From: Mimachlamys varia
Lineage: Eukaryota; Mollusca; Bivalvia; Pectinida; Pectinidae
Direction of reading: 5' to 3'
DNA length: 64,000 bases
Assembly (NCBI GenBank): GCA_947623455.1
Contig: OX392540.1
Coordinates: 9,007,432-9,071,431 of the forward strand
A program made the translations under genes and the position numbers. Of this stretch, positions 10,120 through 18,415 are shown one piece after another; the first letter of the stretch is position 1; each line of letters starts with the position of its first letter. The notes under the pieces were generated by a model, which saw nothing but the letters and a program-made list of their open reading frames with translations, had not been told where the DNA came from and searched no databases.

Positions 10120-10540
10120 GTGGTTACCGCCTCGCAAACAGCTGAACGTATGAACTCAAATTTTGCAGCTGATAGTACAAATCGATTATACACTGTGCAA
10201 ATGTCATCTTGTAAATATATGTATATTGTAAAATTTTATTGGGAAAGGGCTTCATATAAGTTTGTAAACTTGTGCCCAATCCCATTGTATATATTTTATA
10301 CAAATAAAATGTGTTTAAATCAATGTGACAAAGGTAGGCTCGTTCATCGGTACCAAACAATAAATTTACCGATATTTTCAGTTCGATTCTCAAAAAGGAA
10401 ATTTCTTAACATGTTTATCTGTGATGAAACATTAATCAAATCCTGACTCGGAATAAATCAATATGCCGAAATGCGTGGTAAGATGAATGAAAGACTGGGA
10501 AAAAAACAAATCTTTGAAGTTATATTACCTTATCATGTTT
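10120..10540. other. Intergenic, no gene supported
   Basis: Overlapping 109- and 89-codon ORFs on opposite strands show no domain, no conserved motif and AT-driven composition. I see no gene here. Confidence 0.4.
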
Positions 10541-10544
10541 TATC

Positions 10545-10571
10545 CAGGGACGTACATTTGTATGTCCCTTG
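10545..10571. repeat. Short CAGGGACGTACA hairpin
   Basis: CAGGGACGTACA pairs with TGTATGTCCCTTG across a two-base loop. The ends match the local MITE family, but no flanking duplication is visible, so it may be a relic. Confidence 0.4.
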
Positions 10572-10644
10572 TACCCAAGAATCGCCGGAAATATGAAATT
10601 TTAGAAAAATGAAATACACGAATAGAAAGTTTATCTATCATGAT

Positions 10645-10828
10645 CAGGGACGTATATATGTGAGAATGTTTTAGACAGATTCATCCGTATTAATACAATT
10701 CTCTCAAACAGACACTCGCTCACTTATATGGTTCGAATCAATTGTATTCGGAGAGTAGAAAACAATACGACAGAATACCCAGTCTAACATATTTAATCTG
10801 TAGTGATCTTCTCACATATACGTCCCTG
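10645..10828. mobile_element. hAT-like MITE, TIR CAGGGACGTATATATGTGAG
   Basis: Left CAGGGACGTATATATGTGAG and right CTCACATATACGTCCCTG are inverted repeats in a 184-bp element. The 8-bp flanks ATCATGAT (10637-10644) and ATTATGAT (10829-10836) differ at one base, which is the expected hAT duplication length. Confidence 0.8.
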
Positions 10829-10836
10829 ATTATGAT

Positions 10837-11258
10837 GTACAATAAAAAAAAATATGATGTTAACGGTAAAATTCGACGTTTAATAAATTTTATTAACAAA
10901 ATATTACCTTTTAGGAGAAAGTTCACCTTAGATTGTCCAACCAAAAGGTCTGTTAAACTTTAATATTTGAAAATTGTGTGAACTTCACAGAAACGTATTT
11001 GCAGGGAACTGCACAGAAGTTTAGCGTTACCTTGCTCCGCCATATCAATTGAACGACCAATCAAATCGTTTGTTGTCAGATTCCTTCTCGGTGAAAACAC
11101 AGGCCGTGCTATTTAGTATTGTCCCTTTGATCTAAATCGTAGAAACTGGCCGAACAGAGTGGTGGCGCAAAGTCTGACGCAGTGAACACTGTGAATTTAT
11201 TACAGTCACTTTGCATTTTAAAAAATATACCTTTCACATTTCATTATTTTAACAACAT
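10837..11258. other. Intergenic; possible third CCAAT-box stretch near 11050
   Basis: No ORF of interest. The words GACCAATCAAATCGTT (about 11055-11070) resemble the CCAATGAAAT stretches at 12430 and 15079. A third diverged copy is possible. Confidence 0.3.
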
Positions 11259-11266
11259 CCAGTACT

Positions 11267-11479
11267 CACAGGGGCTAAACACAGACCTAGGTCACTATGA
11301 AATGATTGTCAGATACTTATTTTACCTCTCTTGAATATAGTAGAGGGGAGGAGGGGGGGGGGGAGTGGGGGTTGGGGGGGGGGGGGGTGTTTAGTACTAA
11401 TATTAATACCCGGCCTCCCATGGCTATAATTATCTGACAATCATTTCATAGTGACATAGGTCTGTGCCTAGTCCCTGTG
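11267..11479. mobile_element. hAT-like MITE (CACAGGGACTAGGCAC family), copy B
   Basis: Long inverted repeats: after CACAGGGGCTAAACACAGAC (left) or its right-end partner, both arms share GTCACTATGAAATGATTGTC. Flanks CCAGTACT (11259-11266) and TCAGTACT (11480-11487) are an 8-bp duplication with one change. A G-rich tract interrupts the centre. Copy A lies at 9994-10119. Confidence 0.85.
11345..11388 (+). repeat. G-rich tract, potential G-quadruplex
   Basis: Several G runs including ones of 11-14 separated by A, T or AGT give more than four G-tracts within 45 bases. Exact run length may be affected by sequencing or assembly. Confidence 0.7.
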
Positions 11480-11555
11480 TCAGTACTAGTTTACTTTGAT
11501 TAGTCTAATAATCTGCTGACAATTTTCCAAAAACGTTTTGGGGATCAATTCGGAG

Positions 11556-11597
11556 CAGAGACGTATAAAGCCATATATATGACTTTATACGTCTCTG
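11556..11597. mobile_element. Ultra-short palindromic element, CAGAGACGTATAAAG
   Basis: The 42-base palindrome CAGAGACGTATAAAG...CTTTATACGTCTCTG is flanked by TCGGAG direct repeats (11550-11555 and 11599-11604). The terminus differs by one base from the CAGGGACGTATA ends at 10645. It looks like two terminal repeats with almost no interior. Confidence 0.5.
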
Positions 11598-11831
11598 ATC
11601 GGAGTTACTATCTAAAATGCCATTTATGTTCGCATAAAAATATTCTTTAATACGTTTTTGACACATAGACTGTGAGTCCGATTATATTTTATGTCGAATT
11701 TGAATAGCAACATAAGTCGAGCTCGAGGTACGACTTTTGAAGTGAAGTAAAAAAAAAGTTCTCGTTTTTAGGTGACGAAGTATTTGTGGGCTGCTCTTTT
11801 TTAAAAGCCCTCCATATTTACCCTCTGTTCT

Positions 11832-11913
11832 GACTCTCTGATCCGCTAAATATTGGGACGCTCTGTTCTATAGCTACATGTAGCTGTCCCAATATTTAGC
11901 GGATCAGAGAGTC
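11832..11913. repeat. Perfect 28-bp inverted repeat
   Basis: The arm from GACTCTCTGATCCGCTAA to TATTGGGAC (11832-11859) is matched exactly by its complement at 11886-11913 across a 26-base spacer that itself contains TAGCTACATGTAGCT. Perfect arms suggest recent origin, probably a small MITE. No clear flanking duplication is seen. Confidence 0.8.
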
Positions 11914-11928
11914 AAAACCCTTCGGACA

Positions 11929-12070
11929 CACAGGGACCTGAGAATTTGCTACAGCTAGTTTGGACCTAAAATAGGGTGTTTAGAGTAATTTTACACATTT
12001 GAGGGGTTAAAATCACTTTTCAATAAAAATGCCCTCTCAATGGTCATAAAAGCTTTCTCAGGTCCCTGTG
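11929..12070. mobile_element. hAT-like MITE with perfect 8-bp duplication
   Basis: Inverted ends CACAGGGACCTGAGAA (left) and TTTCTCAGGTCCCTGTG (right) enclose 142 bp. The flanks TTCGGACA (11921-11928 and 12071-12078) are identical, the canonical hAT 8-bp duplication. It has no ORF. The 5988-6165 element is an older relative. Confidence 0.9.
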
Positions 12071-12078
12071 TTCGGACA

Positions 12079-12405
12079 AGCATTATTCACAATCATTCCT
12101 AATATTACTCAACAAAATGCAAATATGACAGATATTACTTACAAGACGAGGGGCGTTAACTAAATTTTACTGTACACGGGAAGAAAATAATTGAATTAAG
12201 AAAAATGTACAGACCTAAACAAAAAAAAGTTCTCAGACTGTGATAAATAAATATGAATCATAATGTATGAGACAAAATGTATATTATCCAAGTCTGAAAT
12301 ATTCATATAAAGTAGTTCTCGTGCTTTGTGATTATTTACGTTTTTCCCTTCAACATATATAACAAATACACCCCGGGTGGCATACAGCACGCGCAGCAAT
12401 ATATT
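12079..12405. other. Intergenic, no gene supported
   Basis: AT-rich. A 67-codon minus-strand ORF has no recognisable feature. Confidence 0.4.
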
Positions 12406-12408
12406 AGA

Positions 12409-12556
12409 GGCTACACGTGATCACATTCGCCAATGAAATTGCTCGTAAGTAAATGCAGCCAATCAGAGCAGGTGAAAGAAAATATAGCTCATACACATTA
12501 CATTTCCGCGGGAGTTCGTAAGGTGACCATTGCGAGAAGCCAGCTGATCATGGTAA
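12409..12556 (+). promoter_or_regulatory. Candidate CCAAT-box promoter/first exon, copy A
   Basis: TGATCACA, CCAATGAAAT (12430-12439), CTCGTAAG and AGCCAATCAGAGC (about 12458-12470) occur in the same order and similar spacing at 15058-15120. Both stretches run about 80-95 bases further to a donor-like GTAA. In this copy the donor ATGGTAA is duplicated around the 32-bp palindrome at 12557. These may be paralogous promoters with short first exons, or simply a dispersed repeat. Confidence 0.3.
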
Positions 12557-12588
12557 CAGGGACAAGGGGCGTCTTATATAGGTCCCTG
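12557..12588. mobile_element. Ultra-short CAGGGAC palindromic element at a splice-donor-like site
   Basis: CAGGGAC ... GTCCCTG, 32 bases in all, between identical ATGGTAA direct repeats (12550-12556 and 12589-12595). Ends match the neighbouring hAT-like MITEs. Beyond the second repeat the sequence reads GTTTATTG, so the right-hand copy completes GGTAAGT, a consensus splice donor. Confidence 0.55.
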
Positions 12589-12595
12589 ATGGTAA

Positions 12596-13145
12596 GTTTA
12601 TTGTTGTATTAGCATTTCTTTTCCTTATCTTACGTATTCTGCGACATATTAAGCATTTATGATATAACTGTAAGATACTGCTAACGACAGTCATATCTCG
12701 CGGATCGCTGTTGGAACTCAGAATGGCACGTTTGTATATATCGTGGGGCTTAGCTTGAATCGATCGAACAATACATTTTTCAGTTTGTACAATTTTGATT
12801 TGGTTTCCTGAGGAAATTATCATTTAGTTTAGCTGATTTTTTTCTTCTCTTACACTGTGCATAAGGGGTGCTGATATTTTTTCTCATTAATGAATATAGA
12901 GTACCTGATTAGACATGGAAAGAAAGGTACCCCGTGGATATTAAGGATCTTCTCTTGTGAAAAGTCAAAATTTTCTGACGACTGACTTTTTTATGGTGTA
13001 CTTTTTTGAAAAAGGGAGTTCATTGCATAGCAGAAAATGCAAAGAGAAATATATGGTAGTGAACTCGTTTTTGTGCTATGCACGGTCAAAGATACCAAAA
13101 TATTTAGATTTGCTCTGCATTGCAACTATATAACACTACCAAGGC
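12596..13145. other. Intergenic, no gene supported
   Basis: A 91-codon minus-strand ORF overlaps 12548-12823 but includes the ultra-short element and shows no domain. No gene is called. Confidence 0.4.
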
Positions 13146-13147
13146 CA

Positions 13148-13410
13148 GTTCCGTGTTATGAGACCATAACACTGGAGTAGTCATTATGACGTCATTACGA
13201 TTGTGACGTCATAATCATAACGTTGGAAATAGCCGGACGATACTGGCTGTTAGCTGTTCCATTTATTAGAAATCTACCTTAAATTTTCAGAACAAATGTA
13301 GAAAATAAAATGAATTTATTATCAAAACCAATGGAAAATGTAAATTAAATATAAGCATTAATCATCATTCTGTTCCTTGTTATGGTCCTATAACACGGAA
13401 CAGAATGATG
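13148..13410. repeat. Element bordered by GTTCCGTGTTAT palindromes
   Basis: The right end (13363-13410) is a 48-base near-palindrome: CATCATTCTGTTCC ... GGAACAGAATGATG round TTATGG-TCC-TATAACAC. The left end (13148-13174) repeats the core GTTCCGTGTTAT ... ATAACAC. The ~260-bp unit is therefore inverted-repeat-bordered, probably a MITE, although its precise limits and duplication are unclear. Confidence 0.5.
13183..13215. promoter_or_regulatory. Pair of full cAMP-response-element palindromes
   Basis: TGACGTCA occurs at 13187-13194 and 13204-13211, within a larger inverted repeat ATTATGACGTCA / TGACGTCATAAT. Each is a perfect consensus CRE for CREB/ATF bZIP proteins. It lies inside the palindrome-bordered unit at 13148-13410, so it may have arrived with a mobile element. 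Confidence 0.45.
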
Positions 13411-13847
13411 TATAATGGGTTTCTAATTCTAAAGCAGTAATAAAATCTTGGGGGTAGCGTGCTTGTTTTTTTGTCCCATTATCAAATGTGTTATTTTTCA
13501 CTATTCTTAAATAAAAACTAACAAGCTTAGGTTACACTAAAAATCTGAAAAATATCAAAAATGTAAATAAAATATCTATGTTGCACAATATTTGCTTTAT
13601 AATGAACATAACAAAGTTGTACAGCAAAAATGAACTTGCTATGATGAAAAATGGCGACACACTGACGATTTTAAATGATAAATCAAGCCCAAAAAACATA
13701 TAATTTTGGCCATTCGTGAAGTACAAGAAACAAACAGAATTTTTTTTTTTATATTTATTTTATTTTTCAGAGTTTTTCTTTTTTTCAATACAGTATAATC
13801 TTAATTACATACATACAAAGTTCATCCAAAGTTTATACCAGAACAGG
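13411..13847. other. Intergenic, no gene supported
   Basis: AT-rich with a T-run at 13741-13750. A hydrophobic 64-codon minus-strand ORF (13532-13726) is composition-driven. Confidence 0.4.
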
Positions 13848-14120
13848 TTATTTCATAATAATTAACATTGCCAATACTGCAGTACATACCATAAACAACA
13901 TTACTGGATAAAATATATGCATACTTGGTTTGCACTTATACATAGCATCATGTAAATTAATTATTTGTATGCACTTTTATTTATTTCATTATTTCATAAT
14001 AATTAACATTGCCAATACTGCAGTACATACCACAAACAACATTACTGGATAAAGTATATGCATACTTGGTTTGCACTTATACATAGCATCATGTAAATTA
14101 ATTATTTGTATGCACTTTTA
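13848..14120. repeat. 141-bp tandem duplication
   Basis: The segment starting TTATTTCATAATAATTAACA and ending near TATGCACTTTT occurs twice in tandem at a period of 141 with only a few changes (CATAAAC to CACAAAC, AAAATAT to AAAGTAT). It is a recent local duplication. Confidence 0.9.
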
Positions 14121-15057
14121 GTGATGGGATGATGATCAGATAAAGTTGATTAATCAGCAATTGATCTTTTTCCGATGCCGTCATCAATTACAATGTGTAA
14201 TTTCTGATGATCGATTAAACTGGGTTTACATAGAGCCAGGTGGGTTTTTTTTCAAAATAGAGACAATAATTCCTTATAACTTGTACTTTCTGTTTTTGCA
14301 TATTTAGTTTTAAATTTTTAAAGCTCTTATTGTGTTTTGATATCATTCACTATTAATAAAACCTTTTCGCCAAATAATGTTTGTACGCAAATTGTTGCAA
14401 TAAAGGAAAGCGAGAAAAAGAAAATTCATTCGGTCAATTTCAAATGATTATGACCTTAACTGATGAAAACAAACAGAAATACTTATTTTCAAAATGGCCG
14501 TCATTATTGGCATTTTTAAAAATTCTTCTAAAAATAATTTTGCAAACAACAGACATCTAATTTTTTGCTTCATTTTCCAGATGCATCTTTGCTATCAAAA
14601 TTGATAATACATTCTTAGATATAACAAACATATATCTCGCGTGAGATCAAAACGAGATTTGAACGTGATTGAAACCTCACAAGAGCAGATCCTTAACAAA
14701 GCTTTTAATTTGTGTATGCTCGATTTTCTGAAAAGGGAATTTGATACTAATATGTATATATAGGTACAGTTGATTTTAATGGTATGAAATAAATAATCAT
14801 TATTCAAAATGTGCATAGTTAGCTCCCTTGTATTATATGAATAACCCACATTCTGTCAACTTGTTCAAAACGCAGTAATCTTTTCTTCGGTCCCATTATC
14901 TTTTTCATTGATTAACATGTATTTATATAAGTTAATTAGATACGTGTTTAACGCTAAGTGCTACAGACACGGACATTTATCCATGTTACACCCGGCATGA
15001 CTTGTCTATATAAGCTATTACCTTGCAATATACAGCTGTACAGACGTCCGTAATGAT
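14121..15057. other. Intergenic, no gene supported
   Basis: AT-rich. Local palindromic words TGATGATC/GATCATCA at about 14130 and 14205 hint at an old inverted repeat. No coding signal is convincing. Confidence 0.4.
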
Positions 15058-15195
15058 GGGGCCACCTGATCACACCGACCAATGAAATCGTTCGTAAGAG
15101 GGCCAGCCAGTCAGAGCCGTTATAACATTCGAGTATTACTCACCAGGCTGGGGTAAAGTTGATGCAGTTTGGTGCGATTGCTTGGCGTGGTAAGT
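15058..15195 (+). promoter_or_regulatory. Candidate CCAAT-box promoter/first exon, copy B
   Basis: Shares TGATCACA, CCAATGAAAT (15079-15088), TTCGTAAG and AGCCAGTCAGAGCC with copy A at 12409. It ends at GGTAAGT (15189-15195), a consensus splice donor. An ATG at 15162 opens nine codons into the donor, too few to assess. The Helentron-like element begins about 20 bp further on. No downstream exon is visible. Confidence 0.3.
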
Positions 15196-15214
15196 GTACA
15201 TTATTTCATGTTTT

Positions 15215-17715
15215 TAGGTCATCTGACCCGAAGGGTCAGGATGACCTATAGTCATCATGCTTCGTCCGTCGTCGTGCGCCGTGCGCCGTCCGTAAACTTT
15301 TCCATTTAAACATCTTCTTCTCATAAACCAAAAGGCCCATAGACCCAATATTGGGCTTGTGCCATGCTGGGATGAAGGGGTACCAAGTTTGTTCAAACAA
15401 ATGACCTTGACCTTCATTCAAGGTCACAGGGGCCAAAAAGGTCAAAATCTTTGAACGACTTCTTCTGAATAACCAAAAGGCCCAGAGACCTGATATTGGG
15501 CCTGTGTTATGCTGGGATAAAGGGGTACCAAGTTTGTTCAAACAAATGACCTTGACCTTCATTCAAGGTCACAGGGGCCGAAAAGGTCTAAATCTTTTTA
15601 AACAACTTCTTCTGAATAACCAAAAGGCCCAGAGACCTGATATTGGGCCTGTGTTATGCTGAGATAAAGGGCTACCAATTAAGTTTGTTCAAAGAAATGA
15701 CCTTGACCTTCATTCAAGGTCACAGGGGACAAAACGGTCATAATTTTTAAACGACTTCTTCTGAATAACCAAAAGGCCCAGAGACCTAATATTGGGCCTG
15801 TGGCATGCTGGGATAAAGGGCTACCAAGTTTGTTCAAAGAAATGACCTTGACTTTCATTCAAGGTCACAGGGGCCAAAAAGGTCAAAATCTTTGAACGAC
15901 TTCTTCTGAATAACCAAAAGGCCCAGAGACCTGATATTGGGCCTGTGTTATGCTGGGATAAAGGGGTACCAAGTTTGTTCAAAGAAATGACCTTGACCTT
16001 CATTCAAGGTCACAGGGGCCAAAAAGGTCAAAATCTTTTTAAACAACTTCTTCTGAATAACCAAAAGGCCTAGAGACCTGATATTGGTCCTGTGTTATGC
16101 TGAGATAAAGGGCTACCAACTTTGTTCAAAGAAATGACCTTGACTTTCATTCAAGGTCACTGGGGCTAAAACAGTCATAATCTTTAAACAACTTCTTCTG
16201 AATAACCAAAAGGCCCAGAGACCTGATATTGGGCCTGTGGCATGCTGGGATAAAGGGCTACCAAGTTTGTTCAAAGAAATGACCTTGACTTTCATTCAAG
16301 GTCACTGGGGCCAAAACGGTCATAATCTTTAAACAACTTCTTCTGAATAACCAAAAGGCCCAGAGACCTGATATTGGGCCTGTGGCATGCTGGGATAAAG
16401 GGCTACCAAGTTTGTTCCAAGAAATGACCTTGACTTTCATTCAAGGTCACTGGGGCCAAAACGGTCATAATCTTTAAACATTTTCTTCTGAATAACCAAA
16501 AGGCCCAGATACCTAATATTGGGCCTGTGGCATGCTGGGATAAAGGGCTACCAAGTTTGTTCAAAGAAATGACCTTGACTTTCATTCAAGGTCACAGGGG
16601 CCAAAACGGTCATAATCTTTAAACGACTTCTTCTGAATAACCAAAAGGCCCAGAGACCTGATATTGGGCCTGTGGCATGCTGGGATAAAGGGCTACCGAG
16701 TTTGTTCAAAGAAATGACCTTGACTTTCATTCAAGGTCACAGGGACCAAAACGGTCATAATCTTTAAACAACTTCTTCTGGATAACCAAAAGGCCCAGAG
16801 ACCTGATATTGGGCCTGTGGCATGCTGGGATAAAGGGCTACCAAGTTTGTTCAAAGAAATGACCTCGACTTTCATTCAAGGTCACTGGGGCCAAAACAGT
16901 CATAATCTTTAAACAACTTCTTCTGAATAACCAAAAGGCCCAGAGACCTGATATTGGGCCTGTGGCATGCTGGGATAAAGGGCTACCAAGTTTGTTCAAA
17001 GAAATGACCTTGACTTTCATTCAAGGTCACTGGGGCCAAAACGGTCATAATCTTTAAACATTTTCTTCTGAATAACCAAAAGGCCCAGATACCTAATATT
17101 GGGCCTGTGGCATGCTGGGATAAAGGGCTACCAAGTTTGTTCAAAGAAATGACCTTGACTTTCATTCAAGGTCACAGGGGCCAAAACGGTCATAATCTTT
17201 AAAACAACTTTTTCTGAATAACCAAAAGGCACAGAGATGTGATATTGGGCTTGTGGCATGCTGGGATAAAGGTGTGTCAAGTTTGTTTAAAGAAATGACC
17301 CTGACATTCATTCAAGGTCACAGGGGCCAAAAGGGTTTGTTGTCAAGTTTACTCACTAGGAATAAGCTGAAACTTGCCAGAAATGATTCTGAGATGATGC
17401 TGATTAAGTGTTGTTATTTTTAGGTTTGTTCAAAATTCAAGATGGCCGCCACAGCCGCCATTTTGAATACACATTTTAAACTTCTCAAGTTCTACCAGTG
17501 GAATTGAGCTGAAACTTGCCAGAAATGATATCCTGAGATGGTCCCAACAAAGTGTTGTTATTTTTCAAGCCCATCAGAAATCCAAGAAGGCCACTATCTT
17601 GAACTTGGCAATCTATACAGGCATATTATAACTTGATTTAATGACTACACATATTTTCATAGTGATTTTACAATTGGTAGTCAGATGACCGTTAAGGCCC
17701 GTTGGGCCTCTTGTT
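15215..17715 (-). mobile_element. Helentron/Helitron-like non-autonomous element, copy 2
   Basis: Inverted relative to copy 1. The 3' end, read on the minus strand, has TGACCC-TTC-GGGTCA then GATGACCTAA (15215-15236). The 5' end reads AACAAGAGGCCCAACGGGCC then AACGGTCATCTGAC (17690-17715). It therefore shares both termini and the asymmetric subterminal inverted repeat with 3341-5334. The interior differs: a cleaner 145-bp minisatellite and, near the 5' end, a 142-bp unit repeated twice (AGCTGAAACTTGCCAGAAAT at 17365 and 17507). There is no Rep/helicase ORF. Confidence 0.65.
15390..17335 (-). repeat. 145-bp minisatellite of Helentron-like copy 2
   Basis: About 13 tandem units at 145-bp period, very regular from 16113 to 17165. 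Each unit has AATGACCTTGACTTTCATTC, AAGGTCAC-GGGGCC, AACCAAAAGGCCCAGAGACC, TGATATTGGGCC and CATGCTGGGATAAAGGGCTA. The palindrome TGACCTTGA-N7-TCAAGGTCA is kept in almost every unit. Repeated 60-codon minus-strand ORFs arise because 145 is 1 mod 3, so the frame moves in each unit. They are not genes. Confidence 0.9.
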
Positions 17716-17758
17716 ATTTTATCTGGTCTTTAGTGTAGCTACATGTTTTTGTTTTAGA

Positions 17759-17876
17759 ATGCACCTACACATTTACACGAATACCTTATTCACATAGTTA
17801 TTGGGAACTCGGAAATCCACAGGCACATACACATTTACACGAATACTTTATTTGCATAGATATTGGGAACTAGAAT
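17759..17876. repeat. ~60-bp tandem duplication
   Basis: ACACATTTACACGAATAC, then TTATT-GCATAG/TTCACATAG and TATTGGGAACT occur twice, about 58-60 bases apart, with several changes. Confidence 0.75.
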
Positions 17877-17954
17877 AAGTAATTTGAACATTAGTAATTT
17901 ACGTCGCTGCTGTTATGTATTCATAACTACAAATGTAGTTGAAAAGTTGCATGA

Positions 17955-18415
17955 AGGACTCGCACAACTAAATCAGCCTATCACGAAGTGTTTCATACGT
18001 TTGTAGTCCCTACTGAAAATTTGTTTCGGCTAAGTACAGTGATTCTGGGTAATTTAAATAGGTAATTGTTGACCTATTCTGCATTGAATGAAATCTGTAG
18101 ATATTTAACTTTACAAAAATATATACTTTTGGTAGATTTCGATATGTGATGGCGGATTGATATGGGGTCAAAAGTCAGAGGGTGTTCCTGTCCCATTTCA
18201 CTGGTTTGACATGTAAATTTCCGGTTGTCCGAAGCAGACGCCTGTAGCAAGCTAATATGCCAGTAAACTCCTCATTAAATGCCCCTTGAAGCCTTTGTCA
18301 TGTATGTATCTGTGAATTTAGGCAGTTTTCACAAGTGTTGTACTTCAAATATTAAAGTTATTAGCTCGAAAGCTTAGTAATAACATATAGTAAATTATTT
18401 AGTTGTGTGAGTCCT
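17955..18415. mobile_element. 461-bp TIR element, copy 1
   Basis: The ends AGGACTCGCACAACTAAAT and ATTTAGTTGTGTGAGTCCT are inverted repeats with one mismatch. No ORF. A copy of the same length lies at 19665-20125 in the same orientation, with only one difference that I noticed (GTTTCGG versus GTTCCGG). I could not identify a consistent target duplication, so the superfamily is unassigned. Confidence 0.8.

Noticed and set aside
10117..10446. 109-codon plus-strand ORF as a gene
   Set aside because: There is no domain or motif, an 89-codon ORF overlaps on the other strand, and it begins at the edge of a MITE. Chance ORF in AT-rich DNA.
15821..17165. Tandem 60-codon minus-strand ORFs resembling a repeat protein
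   Set aside because: The 145-bp period is not a multiple of three, so each copy lies in a new frame and overlaps the next. No continuous protein can be made.
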